NCBI RefSeq assembly: GCF_003797185.1
Contig: NZ_RKMH01000010.1
Coordinates: 165,689 to 229,688, forward strand
DNA: 64,000 bases
DNA from: Gordonia oryzae
GTDB lineage: Bacteria > Actinomycetota > Actinomycetes > Mycobacteriales > Mycobacteriaceae
Reading direction: 5' to 3'
In this document: positions 7,460 through 16,287 of the stretch, piece by piece
Layout: every line of letters starts with the position of its first letter
Numbering within the stretch: the stretch's first letter is position 1
Translations under genes and position numbers: made by a program
Notes under the pieces: generated by a model
Seen by the model: only the letters and a program-made list of their open reading frames with translations
What the model was told of the DNA's origin: nothing
The model's database searches: none

Positions 7460-9745
7460 CTAGGTCACAGCTTCGACGCTGCTCGTGGGTACTACGCTCG
7501 TCTCAAAGTACGTCCCACAGCATGGACAGACCAAAGCCCTAAACATCGTGTCGATGTCGACGTAGTTGCTTGGCACTGGCGCTTCCGGGGTTACCTGGCG
7601 AACCGCAAGTTCGTGGACCTTGGCATTGTCGGCGAGCGCTGCTTCCGACGAACCCAGAGCGGTGCCGCACTGGCGACAGGTCAGAGTAGCTACGCCACTG
7701 ACAGTTGTCACAGTCAGACTCGCATTCAAGTGATCGTGGCCGGTGTGACCCGTTTCATCGGCACCGCGAAGCGGGATGTCGGGCTGGTCTGCACCGCGCT
7801 GCCGCCGGATCTCGATTCGTGCCGACTCGGTGGCAACTGCGTTCACCTGGCCGTTGTCATCGATCATCACGCCATAGAGGCTCTCGGCCGCGGCGCGCGA
7901 CACCTTCCGATTTCTGACATCGTCGGCCACCAGCTGCGGGTCGCGCAGGATGGGGTCGCCATAGCCTCCGCCGCCTGACGGGTGGATGATGATCACGTCA
8001 TCAAGCATGATGACTGTCTCCAGCCTGTTGGGAATAACCTCCACCGATCCACCGATTTCTTCTACGGTCTGCGGGATCGTGCCACCTGCAAGCAGTGAGC
8101 CAACATCGCCTCCGCGGACGATGAGGTCGGTCTGAACCCCTCCGGGGTAACCGCCTGCCAACCCGCTCGCGTCCGGGCGGGCTTTGCCGTTGCCGCTGAA
8201 ACTTCCGCCCATCGGCATCGGAGTCCCGTGCGGGATCAGGCACGATGAAATCGACACTCCGCCACGGAACTGCCCGGCCCCACCAGAGTCGGTTTCCTCT
8301 CTGCGCCAGAGGAATAGGTACGGACCGAGGAACTCCGACATCTCGACGTCGGGTGCGCGGCCCATGGCGATCGGCAAGATTCCGCCAGTGTCGGTTCCGT
8401 CCCGATGCGGCAGTGCGCCGAAGCCGCCGGCCATGGTGTCGAACATGATTCCGACAGATGGCGCGCCGCGTTGATCGATACCTGCCAGTGTCGCAATGTC
8501 GTAGGCGCCCGTGCATACCGATTGGACTCGTGATCTCAGTTCAGGTGCGGTATCGAGCATTTTGCCGAGACATTCGGCGACGACGTTGGACGTCGCCCAG
8601 CCGGCCGAGATGGGCGCCCAGCCGATCGCTGCGGGAAAAGTGGCGTTGTTGATCGTGCCCTCGTCACTGATCAGGTCGAAGCATCGCATGATCCCTCCGG
8701 CTGCCCACGGTATGTCACCGGCGAGCACGGGGAGCATCGCGAACACCACGCCGGCACGCATACCCGCGTAGGGACTATTGATCATGCCCGATTGCGGATC
8801 AGTGCCGGTGAAGTCGAAGGTGAGGTGGTCGCCGGTCTTCGTCAAGTGCAACGTGATCTTGTGGAGGTCGCGATCGCCGATGACCGACTGCTCGATGAAT
8901 GTGGTCGCTCGCCAGTCACCGTCGGGAATCGAGGAAAGCCGATTTCGCAGACGGCCCTCGGCATCGTCCATCATTCGTTTCATGACCGCTTTGACCGTCG
9001 CGGGGCCGTAACGCTCGATCAGTTTGGTCAGACGCTGGTGACCGACGCGGTTGGCGCCGATTTCGGCGCGAACATCGAGTTCGACCAATGCGGGCATCCG
9101 GGACCTACGGGTGAACATACCCAGTACATCGTTCTGGATGATGCCGTCCCTGACGACCTTGGTGGGCGGGGTGGGTAGAGCTTCGGAAAAGACATCGGTG
9201 GCCGCGAGATTCGCTGATCCCGGCTTGGGGCCACCCACATCGATCAGGTGGCAGCTTGCTGTCGTCCACGCGAAGAGTTCGCCTTCCCAGAACAATGGGG
9301 CAAGAATGGTCGCATCATTCTGGTGCAGGCCACCACCGACCCACGGATCGTTGTTCAGGAACATGTCACCCGGTTCGATACCCGGATTGTCGGCATGGTT
9401 GCGCAACGTCCAGTACACAGCCAGGTCAGTCGATGCCACCAAACCGGTGTTGTAGGTACCGACCTGCACTTCCTGTCCAAGCTCGTCACAGATGGCGAAC
9501 CCGAAGTCGTTGGCCTCGGTGACCCCGGGCGAGCCGGACATCCTCTTCAGGGTCTGCCCCATCTCGTCGGTGATTGACCAGATTCGGTGACGGACAACTT
9601 CATAGGTCAAAGGGTCGACGGACGCCTGATCCTGTTGCAGGTGATGCAGTTTGAGAGATGGGGCCACGCTTTGGGCGAGTTCATCCATCTCTGGTGGGCG
9701 GCTGTTGTATCGCTCCGAGCCGGGGACCGGCATGAGATCGGTCAT
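7460..9745 (-). CDS. Hydantoinase B/acetone carboxylase alpha-like subunit with C-terminal zinc ribbon
   Basis: HyuB-type subunit of 761 residues. Residues about 40-600 carry the hydantoinase B family core (start DPLTYEVVRHRIWS, glycine-rich GGGGYGDP near residue 575). Residues about 670-740 form an extra domain with CRQCG and CPCCG pairs, resembling the small gamma subunit of acetone carboxylase, so two subunits appear fused. ATG 9745 has AGGAG upstream and lies 18 bp after hyuA. With HyuA it would form an ATP-dependent enzyme: either a hydrolase of a cyclic amide or, given the zinc domain, a ketone carboxylase. The reaction is not decided by sequence. Confidence 0.83.
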   Translation of the reverse strand: MTDLMPVPGSERYNSRPPEMDELAQSVAPSLKLHHLQQDQASVDPLTYEVVRHRIWSITDEMGQTLKRMSGSPGVTEANDFGFAICDELGQEVQVGTYNTGLVASTDLAVYWTLRNHADNPGIEPGDMFLNNDPWVGGGLHQNDATILAPLFWEGELFAWTTASCHLIDVGGPKPGSANLAATDVFSEALPTPPTKVVRDGIIQNDVLGMFTRRSRMPALVELDVRAEIGANRVGHQRLTKLIERYGPATVKAVMKRMMDDAEGRLRNRLSSIPDGDWRATTFIEQSVIGDRDLHKITLHLTKTGDHLTFDFTGTDPQSGMINSPYAGMRAGVVFAMLPVLAGDIPWAAGGIMRCFDLISDEGTINNATFPAAIGWAPISAGWATSNVVAECLGKMLDTAPELRSRVQSVCTGAYDIATLAGIDQRGAPSVGIMFDTMAGGFGALPHRDGTDTGGILPIAMGRAPDVEMSEFLGPYLFLWRREETDSGGAGQFRGGVSISSCLIPHGTPMPMGGSFSGNGKARPDASGLAGGYPGGVQTDLIVRGGDVGSLLAGGTIPQTVEEIGGSVEVIPNRLETVIMLDDVIIIHPSGGGGYGDPILRDPQLVADDVRNRKVSRAAAESLYGVMIDDNGQVNAVATESARIEIRRQRGADQPDIPLRGADETGHTGHDHLNASLTVTTVSGVATLTCRQCGTALGSSEAALADNAKVHELAVRQVTPEAPVPSNYVDIDTMFRALVCPCCGTYFETSVVPTSSVEAVT

Positions 9746-9763
9746 TGGTATCTCCTCGTGAGT

Positions 9764-11875
9764 TCAGGCGTGAGTGTCCAGCGGGATTCTGATGTTTCCG
9801 AGAGCGTCGATGTGCGCCTCGTAGCCAGCCGGAATGGTCACAGTGGTGGTGGGCACTTCGACCACCGCTGGACCTTGGATGCGGTGTCCTGCGCGGAGTA
9901 GCCCATAGTCGTAGATCGCGGTCTCCTCAAATCCGCGCTCGACCTGTAGGAACACTTGCCGGTGCCCCTTGATGGCCTCCTGCGCATTGCTGCTGTCGGC
10001 CCGAAGATGCTCCGGCAAGGTGGGCCGGAATGGCAGGCGGCCGATACCGCGAACTCGATAGGTGATGATCTGCAGCCCTGCGGCAGGCAACCCTGAACCT
10101 TCGCCATACAATTCGGCGTAGCGGCGCTCGAATGACTCGGTCATCAACCCGATGCCGGATTCATCAACATCTTCTGGCGGCGCCGGCGCGGTGACCTCAA
10201 ACATCTGCGCCGTGTAACGAGCGTCGAACTCTCTGGTCAAAGAGAGCGATTCAAACTCGACACCTTGCCTGTCAAGTGCATCGCTCACCTGGCTGGCAAG
10301 CGTTCGGAAGTTTTCGTTGACTCGATCCGGCGACACCGGGAACGGCGACGGGTCGCTCAGTTCGGCGGACACGATCACATCCGATGCGGCAAGCCCGTAG
10401 GCCGAGAAGCCCGAGGCCGCCGCTCCGAGAGGGATGACAAGTTCTTTGGCGCCGAGTTCCATCGAGAATGCCGAGGCGTGGATCGGACCAGCGCCGCCGA
10501 AGGCGTATACGACGAAATCGCGCGGATCATTTCCGGACTCGACGACGGATTTGCGCATCAAGTCCGCGGTTTGGGCGTTCTGGACCTCGTAGACCGCAGC
10601 CGCGGCTTCGCGGGCGTTGAGTCCCAATGGGTTTCCGATATTCTCCAGCAGAGCCTTCTCGGCAAGATCTACGCGCAATGCACGCTTACCGCCCAGGAAG
10701 TAGTCCGGGTTGATGATTCCGAGCACGAGGTCGGCGTCTGTGACCGTGGGGTGGATCCCTCCGTGACCGTATGCGGCTGGTCCGGGAACGGCCGCGGCAC
10801 TCTTCGGTCCCACCCGAAGATTCCCGCCAGCGTCAATCCAGGCGATTGCCCCGCCTCCGGAACCGATCACATCGACCTTGATCGTGGGCACATTGATCGG
10901 ATGTTGATTGATGATGGTTCCCGCAGCGCGCACGGGTTCACCGTCGACGACCAGACCCACGAGGAAGGTGGTTCCTCCCACATCAGCGGTGATGACATTC
11001 CGATGCCCCAGCTGAGCAGCCAGCCTCGACGCACCCACCACTCCGCCACTGAGCACCGATCCCACTGTCGTGATGGCCGAAGCGGGCGCTTCGGCGGCCG
11101 ACACCGTGCCGCCCGAACTCTGCATGATCAGCAACGGACCGGCAACTCCGCGTCGTTTGAGCTCTGCGGACAAGGGCTCGAGATAGCGCTTCAACGGAGG
11201 GCCAAGCTGTGTATTCATGATTGTCGTAGAGCTGCGGGAGAATTCGCGAATTCGAGGCGAAACCTCGCTCGAGATCGAGACGAAGACGTCTGGCGCGACC
11301 TCGTTGATGATCTGACGGATACGGCGTTCGTGTGCGGGATTCTGGAACGACCACAGCAACGATACGGCTATGGCGTCGATCCCACTATCGACGAGTTCTC
11401 GCACCGCCGCGCGGACCTCGTCCTCATTCAGGTGAACAAGGATCGTGCCACCTTGATCTACGCGCTCGGTCACCTCCATGACCTTGGTTCGAGGCACGAG
11501 AGGTGCGGGCTTGCGGGTATTGATCAGGTCCTGTGCCTCTGATCCCGACAGGCCGAGATAACGGCCCTCGACATTCATGATGGCGATGGAATCACCATGA
11601 CCCTTGGTGGTGATGAATCCGACGCCGTTGACATTGCCCGTGACCAATGCGTTCAGCGTCGAGGTCGTTCCGTGTGCGATGTACGCCGTGTTCGCGAGCA
11701 GTTCAGCTTCGGAAATGCCCAGCGTTTCAGCCAGCTCGGAAATGGCGTTCAGCACCCCGTCGGCGTAGTCGGACGGGGTCGACGGCGTCTTCGCGCCGAC
11801 CACCCGCCCCTGCTCATCGGCAGCAACCGCGTCGGTGAACGTGCCACCGACGTCTATTCCCAGCACGTATTGCAT
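9764..11875 (-). CDS. Hydantoinase A/acetone carboxylase beta-like subunit
   Basis: HyuA-type ATP-binding subunit of about 703 residues. It begins with the actin-like phosphate loop GIDVGGTFTDAV, with HGTTS near residue 75 and a second glycine-rich region GGTTFLVG in the centre. The start chosen is ATG 11875, 1 bp after the ligase stop and preceded by GAGGAG; the longer reading frame would extend back into the ligase. It pairs with the downstream HyuB. The family covers N-methylhydantoinases, 5-oxoprolinase and acetone or acetophenone carboxylases. Confidence 0.85.
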   Translation of the reverse strand: MQYVLGIDVGGTFTDAVAADEQGRVVGAKTPSTPSDYADGVLNAISELAETLGISEAELLANTAYIAHGTTSTLNALVTGNVNGVGFITTKGHGDSIAIMNVEGRYLGLSGSEAQDLINTRKPAPLVPRTKVMEVTERVDQGGTILVHLNEDEVRAAVRELVDSGIDAIAVSLLWSFQNPAHERRIRQIINEVAPDVFVSISSEVSPRIREFSRSSTTIMNTQLGPPLKRYLEPLSAELKRRGVAGPLLIMQSSGGTVSAAEAPASAITTVGSVLSGGVVGASRLAAQLGHRNVITADVGGTTFLVGLVVDGEPVRAAGTIINQHPINVPTIKVDVIGSGGGAIAWIDAGGNLRVGPKSAAAVPGPAAYGHGGIHPTVTDADLVLGIINPDYFLGGKRALRVDLAEKALLENIGNPLGLNAREAAAAVYEVQNAQTADLMRKSVVESGNDPRDFVVYAFGGAGPIHASAFSMELGAKELVIPLGAAASGFSAYGLAASDVIVSAELSDPSPFPVSPDRVNENFRTLASQVSDALDRQGVEFESLSLTREFDARYTAQMFEVTAPAPPEDVDESGIGLMTESFERRYAELYGEGSGLPAAGLQIITYRVRGIGRLPFRPTLPEHLRADSSNAQEAIKGHRQVFLQVERGFEETAIYDYGLLRAGHRIQGPAVVEVPTTTVTIPAGYEAHIDALGNIRIPLDTHA

Positions 11876-11876
11876 G

Positions 11877-13562
11877 TCAGCTCCTCGTTGTCGCGTTTGC
11901 GGTGTGTGACGTGGTACTCGTCGCCGATCGTTCGGCGACGAGCACCGATAGCCGAACCTTGTCGATCTTGGCCGACGGTGTGGTTGGAAGTGAGTCGAAG
12001 TGTTCAAGGCGCTCAGGCCATTTGAACTTCGCGACTTCACGGTCGTCGAGGTGTCGACGGATCTGATCAAGCGTGAGCTCTGGTGCAGTGGGCTCCAGTT
12101 CTACACACAGGCATCCACGCTCGCCCAGTCGCTCATCGGGCACCGCCACCAGGGCTGCCCGACGCAGCCCCGGAAGCCCGATCACGAGGCCCTCGACCTC
12201 TGCGGCGCTGATCTTCTCGCCGCCGCGGTTGACCAGGTCCTTCGCGCGCCCTTCGAACGTGTAGTAGACGCCGCCGTCCCACTGGTGCCGGGCAACGAGG
12301 TCGCCAGTACGGTAGAAGCCATCGGAGGTGAAAGCGACGGCGTTCCGTTCCGGGGCCGCGAGGTAGCCGCGAATCGTGTAGGGACCGCGAGCGCACAGTT
12401 CGCCGACGACGCCGTCGTCGACCTCTACTTCCTCGCCCAGTCGAAGCACCCGCACCTCGTCCAGACGCGACAGCGGTGTGCCGATACCGTGCTGGCGAAC
12501 TGAACGCGGAGCACCCAGCGGAGAGACCATACATAGGCCCTCGCCCATACCGAACATATTCAGCACGGGCACCCCGCGGGACTCGAACGCCTCGAAGACC
12601 GCGTCGCTGATCTCTGATCCCCCCATCGTGATACGACGCAGGGACCGGGTGGCGGCATCGAGTCCCGGGTGCGCCACGATACCGGCGGCCAGGCCGGGTG
12701 GAATGAGCATGTCGGTGATCTCCAGCCGGGTCATCACGTCGAGCATGTCGTCAGGATCAGGCCTACCGATCACAAATGCACCGCCCACCGCGTGCGCAGC
12801 ATGAAGCGCACAGACGATCCCGGCGTTGTGGACCAGCGGGACTATGTGCAACACCCGCACGTCGGATTCCCAGCCCAGCCTCTGCGCCCACGCGAGAGCG
12901 TTGTACCAGTATTCTTGGTGCTGGCGGGGAATCACTTTGGGGACGCCGGTCGTGCCACCCGACAACTGGAAGACCGCGACATCATCGGGGTCGATCTGAG
13001 CCTGGGCCGCATCGACCAGCTCTCGGACGCGTTCCGGCGAAAGATCGGCACCGGCCGTCATCAGTGAGCCGGGCGCGTCATCGAGGGGGAACACCAGCCG
13101 CTGAGAACCATCTTGCTCGGCAAGCGACCTGGCGAATGCGAGCAGGTCGAAAGACCTGTGGCGCAACTGCACGATGTGGCCGGCGGCGTGAGTCTGGGCG
13201 GCAATTTGACGAATCTCGTTGCCGCGATGAGCACTTAGAGTGCACACCGGAATCAGCGCCGCTTTCATCAGGGCGTACCAGGCCACCACCGTGGCGACAT
13301 CGTTGTCCAGTTGCAACATGACCGCCGCACCCGGCCTGAGGCCCGCGTCGAGCAGTCCCGCACCGATACGATCGGTCTCGTCATCAAGCTCGCGATAGGT
13401 CAGAGAGCGATCGGGACCTATGAGCGCCAACGCATCTGGAGTTCTCGTGGCCTGGGCCGCGAGTTCTTGACCGATTGTTGCAGAACCCCAAACCTCCCGA
13501 TACCGAGCCGCGTCGGCCTCGTCGAAGGGTTCGACATCGTCTTGCCATTGTGTGAGTTTCAT
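11877..13562 (-). CDS. Acyl-adenylate/CoA ligase, EntE-like (aryl acid activating)
   Basis: AMP-forming ligase of 561 residues, in the ANL superfamily. The P-loop core reads LSGGTTGVPKVIPR near residue 190, the A8 region reads YRTGDLVAR near residue 415, and the catalytic lysine is in PSAKIDKVR near the C-terminus. The SGGTTG core and its surroundings resemble 2,3-dihydroxybenzoate and salicylate adenylating enzymes rather than fatty acyl ligases, which suggests an aryl acid substrate. It overlaps the FAD monooxygenase by 4 bp (ATGA) and is followed 1 bp later by hyuA. A ligase of this type beside a CoA-thioester hydroxylase is the arrangement known for CoA-dependent salicylate degradation. 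Confidence 0.83.
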   Translation of the reverse strand: MKLTQWQDDVEPFDEADAARYREVWGSATIGQELAAQATRTPDALALIGPDRSLTYRELDDETDRIGAGLLDAGLRPGAAVMLQLDNDVATVVAWYALMKAALIPVCTLSAHRGNEIRQIAAQTHAAGHIVQLRHRSFDLLAFARSLAEQDGSQRLVFPLDDAPGSLMTAGADLSPERVRELVDAAQAQIDPDDVAVFQLSGGTTGVPKVIPRQHQEYWYNALAWAQRLGWESDVRVLHIVPLVHNAGIVCALHAAHAVGGAFVIGRPDPDDMLDVMTRLEITDMLIPPGLAAGIVAHPGLDAATRSLRRITMGGSEISDAVFEAFESRGVPVLNMFGMGEGLCMVSPLGAPRSVRQHGIGTPLSRLDEVRVLRLGEEVEVDDGVVGELCARGPYTIRGYLAAPERNAVAFTSDGFYRTGDLVARHQWDGGVYYTFEGRAKDLVNRGGEKISAAEVEGLVIGLPGLRRAALVAVPDERLGERGCLCVELEPTAPELTLDQIRRHLDDREVAKFKWPERLEHFDSLPTTPSAKIDKVRLSVLVAERSATSTTSHTANATTRS

Positions 13563-15163
13563 TGGGCTAAAACCCTTTCCAACTCCGTGGCCGGTGCGAT
13601 GGGATGAAGCATATCGACGCGGCCCGCCACCAGCGCATCGATCCCGTCAGCAAGAAGATTGCGATCCAGGACGATCGCAACGGGTAGGCCTAGTTCGAGA
13701 CGTACCCGCTCGCCGAATGCCAGGCGATGAACCAGTGCCGGTCTCCCGGCATCGCCCGTCACCACGACAACCCCCGACGCGTGGGATGCCGAGCCGCGCA
13801 ACTGTTCGATGAGTTCTGTCGCGCGCTCGCCCCACGCGTCATCGAAGTCGACAGTCAACGTTGCGATTTCATCAAGGCCGGCCAGGTCGTCGACAATGCG
13901 TGTGCTCTGATTACCGACGGCGGCCTGACCGAGAATCCACTCGTCCGGGACCGACGGCGGCACCTGGTCAGAGACTACGTCTGCATACGCAGCTGCTGCG
14001 CCTCGTACGAGCTCAGGATCGGTGCGGCGCAGATCATCGAGCCCCACGGCTCCACCCCGGCTCATGAACGACACGGCAACTCGCTCGGGACTGCCATCCA
14101 TCCGATACGGGAACGACTCCCACCAGATCTTGCTCTGCATCGCACGCCACTGGAGCCGGTCGACTGCACCACGCCGACCCGCCTCATAGGAATGCAGCTC
14201 CTGCGCTACAGCGTCAGGACTGCCGTCCGAGTGCTCCATCGCGGCGCTGAGCGCGATAGCTCCCTCCATGGCCAGTTTGGTGCCCGAGCCCAATGACGGA
14301 TGCGCGGTGGCCACCGCGTCGCCGAGTAATACGACGTTGCCGTGCGACCATCGTTGACAACGGACGGTACGGAAATGCGCCCACCGTGAAGCGTTGCCGA
14401 GCAGCGGCCTGCCACCCAGGAGATCAGAGAACGCATGCGAAAGGTAGGCAAGGCTCTTCTCGTCCGATTCACCCCGCGGATACACGTCGGCACCAAGTCC
14501 GGCTCGCGCGAGTGCATGATCGTCGGTCTCGACAACCCATGTCGACTTTCCCTCTGCATAGGGATATGCGTGCACCACGAACACCCCGTCGTCGGTGCGC
14601 ACAGGCATGAAGGTCGTGCCGGGCAACTCAGTATCGCTACCGCACCAGATAAACTGGCCGCGCCCGACACTCACGGTGGCGCCGAGCTCGTCGCCGAGCC
14701 GCTCCCTGGTCTGGCTGCTGACGCCGTCGGCGGCAACCACCACGTCATATTCTGAGCTCAACGCAAGGGCGTCAGCATCGACACCGATGTGCATCCCCAC
14801 TCCCGCGTCTTCGGCTCGATGACGAAGTATCCGAATCAGGCCACCACGATCGATGGCGACGCCGTGATGAAACGCGTTGAGAAACACCTCTCCGGCGGGG
14901 AGCCGAAACGACGCCGACGAGAACTGGAATGACATCGACATGATGTCGGCGTGGACGGCGGCGTCGACAGTTCGGATCGTTTCCAGAAGAGCGCCGGTCA
15001 GCCCGACACCGAATCCGAGAGCCTCGGATTCGGGGATGCGGTCATAGAGATCGATTTTCCAATCACTATGCCGGCGAGCCAGCAGCCGAGCACAGAACGC
15101 TCCTGCCGATCCGCCGCCGACGACAGCAACCCGACGCTGACGAACGGGGACAACTCCACTCAT
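13559..15163 (-). CDS. FAD-dependent monooxygenase, salicylyl-CoA/anthraniloyl-CoA hydroxylase-like
   Basis: Class A-type flavoprotein of about 534 residues. It has the FAD motif GGGSAGAF at the N-terminus, a GFGVGLTGA segment, and GDAVATAHPSLGSGTK near residue 285 that binds FAD pyrophosphate. The region around residues 60-330 resembles salicylyl-CoA 5-hydroxylase and 2-aminobenzoyl-CoA monooxygenase. The C-terminal 130 residues look like the end of an old-yellow-enzyme barrel without its core, whereas full-length relatives carry a complete second domain (inference). ATG 15163 has GAGG six bases upstream; an earlier start at 15238 lacks one. It is the promoter-proximal gene of the − strand operon. 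Confidence 0.75.
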   Translation of the reverse strand: MSGVVPVRQRRVAVVGGGSAGAFCARLLARRHSDWKIDLYDRIPESEALGFGVGLTGALLETIRTVDAAVHADIMSMSFQFSSASFRLPAGEVFLNAFHHGVAIDRGGLIRILRHRAEDAGVGMHIGVDADALALSSEYDVVVAADGVSSQTRERLGDELGATVSVGRGQFIWCGSDTELPGTTFMPVRTDDGVFVVHAYPYAEGKSTWVVETDDHALARAGLGADVYPRGESDEKSLAYLSHAFSDLLGGRPLLGNASRWAHFRTVRCQRWSHGNVVLLGDAVATAHPSLGSGTKLAMEGAIALSAAMEHSDGSPDAVAQELHSYEAGRRGAVDRLQWRAMQSKIWWESFPYRMDGSPERVAVSFMSRGGAVGLDDLRRTDPELVRGAAAAYADVVSDQVPPSVPDEWILGQAAVGNQSTRIVDDLAGLDEIATLTVDFDDAWGERATELIEQLRGSASHASGVVVVTGDAGRPALVHRLAFGERVRLELGLPVAIVLDRNLLADGIDALVAGRVDMLHPIAPATELERVLAQ

Positions 15164-15238
15164 ACGAACCTCATTTCGGTTCCCACAGGGACCTCTTTCA
15201 CAGTGACGACACTTCGGGTGGCTCACGCCTCTCGACAC

Positions 15239-15267
15239 AACGTACTGTGATTGGACTCACGTGTCAA
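15239..15267 (-). promoter_or_regulatory. Predicted promoter of the monooxygenase-ligase-hyuAB operon
   Basis: On the − strand, TTGACA (15267-15262) is followed after 17 bases by TACGTT (15244-15239), a good sigma-70-type match. It lies 76 bases upstream of the ATG at 15163. A partial inverted repeat CGGACG/CGTCCG at 15272-15300 lies just upstream and could be a regulator site. Confidence 0.5.
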
Positions 15268-15316
15268 TACTCGGACGTTGGCGTAGCACGACTGCGTCCG
15301 TAATTCGACAGAAGTG

Positions 15317-15346
15317 TTGACAGGCCTTGCGCCACAGTCCTAGCGT
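15317..15346 (+). promoter_or_regulatory. Predicted promoter of the VOC-CoA transferase-lyase operon
   Basis: TTGACA (15317-15322) is followed after 18 bases by TAGCGT (15341-15346), upstream of the ATG at 15380 with its GGAGG ribosome site. The −10 match is weaker than the −35 match. It diverges from the promoter at 15239-15267, so one regulator could control both operons. Confidence 0.45.
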
Positions 15347-15379
15347 GGCCATATCCCGCTCCAGTACAGGAGGATTGAC

Positions 15380-16042
15380 ATGGCAGATCTCGCCGACCAG
15401 CATCTCGTTCACGGTGTCGACCACACCGCGTACCCAACCTTTGACCCTGAGGCCACGGTGCGGTTCTACCGCGATGTGCTGGGCTTCCCGGTGGTGCATT
15501 CGATTTGTGCCGCAGGTTGGGGGCCTGCCGACCACCCCGACTTCGTGCACTTCTTTTTCGATATCGGCGACGGAGACCGGCTGGCGTTCTTTTACTATTT
15601 CGGACTGCAGCCGCAGAACCTGACCGGCCGCGGCGATGCATATTCGGGCTTCGGCGCCGAAGTGCCCGAGTTCTTCCTCAATTCACGACACCTGGCAATC
15701 CATGTCGAATCAGAAGAAGTACTGCTGGAGTATCGCCGGCGTCTCGACAGCAGCGAGTGGCCAGTCGAAATGCAGGTCACTCACGAAACCATCGAGTCGA
15801 TCTACACCCACGACCCCAACGGATACATGATTGAACTGACCCGGGCGTTGCGCCCAGTCACAGCGCAAGAAGATCTCGATGCCGAGATCGCCATCGAGGC
15901 ACTCATCGATATCACCCGGAGGCCTGAGCCGACGCTCGGCAAGCTACTCGCCCGTAAGGCAGAACTGATCGTCGAGCGGGCTGCGCGCTGGCAGGACCCA
16001 AGCACATCCACATCACCTGCCACGGCTGAGGTTCGTCGATGA
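15380..16042 (+). CDS. VOC (glyoxalase/extradiol dioxygenase) family protein
   Basis: Vicinal-oxygen-chelate protein of 220 residues. The first beta-alpha module starts with a metal-type His in VDHTAYPTFD, followed by AVRFY-like VRFYRDVLGF. A second His lies in HLAIHVE, and a Glu near YMIELTRAL completes the usual 2-His-1-Glu set. Such proteins include ring-cleavage dioxygenases, isomerases and epimerases. It heads a five-gene operon with 4-bp overlaps. In this setting ring cleavage of a hydroxylated aromatic CoA thioester is attractive but unproven. Confidence 0.75.
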   Translation: MADLADQHLVHGVDHTAYPTFDPEATVRFYRDVLGFPVVHSICAAGWGPADHPDFVHFFFDIGDGDRLAFFYYFGLQPQNLTGRGDAYSGFGAEVPEFFLNSRHLAIHVESEEVLLEYRRRLDSSEWPVEMQVTHETIESIYTHDPNGYMIELTRALRPVTAQEDLDAEIAIEALIDITRRPEPTLGKLLARKAELIVERAARWQDPSTSTSPATAEVRR

Positions 16043-16287
16043 TCGACCTATACATCCTCGACGTACCCGAGAACGCCGGCATCGTCACACTCGCCCACGC
16101 CGATGCATCACTGTCCACGAGCATGGTCGGCCCGTACTACCGCATCCACACTGAAGAGTCATCGCTGGAATTCGATCGCAAGGCCACCGGCTGTCGCCAC
16201 GCTGTCTGGTACAGCGCCATCGCCGGACTCGCCGGCGGAACTGTCGTCGTACTCGACAAACACATGATGAGAGTGGAAACCGAATGA
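16039..16287 (+). CDS. 82-aa protein of unknown function
   Basis: Small protein joined by ATGA overlaps to the VOC gene upstream and to the hydrolase downstream, which supports it as a real gene. It begins MIDLYILDVPENAG and contains a Cys-Arg-His (CRHAVWYS) and a glycine-rich segment (AGLAGG). No signal peptide or membrane helix is evident. I do not recognise the family; it may be a small accessory subunit or binding protein for one of the pathway enzymes. Confidence 0.65.
   Translation: MIDLYILDVPENAGIVTLAHADASLSTSMVGPYYRIHTEESSLEFDRKATGCRHAVWYSAIAGLAGGTVVVLDKHMMRVETE

Noticed and set aside
10265..11542. A 425-residue + strand frame
   Set aside because: Antisense to the hyuA gene, with a composition typical of shadow frames.
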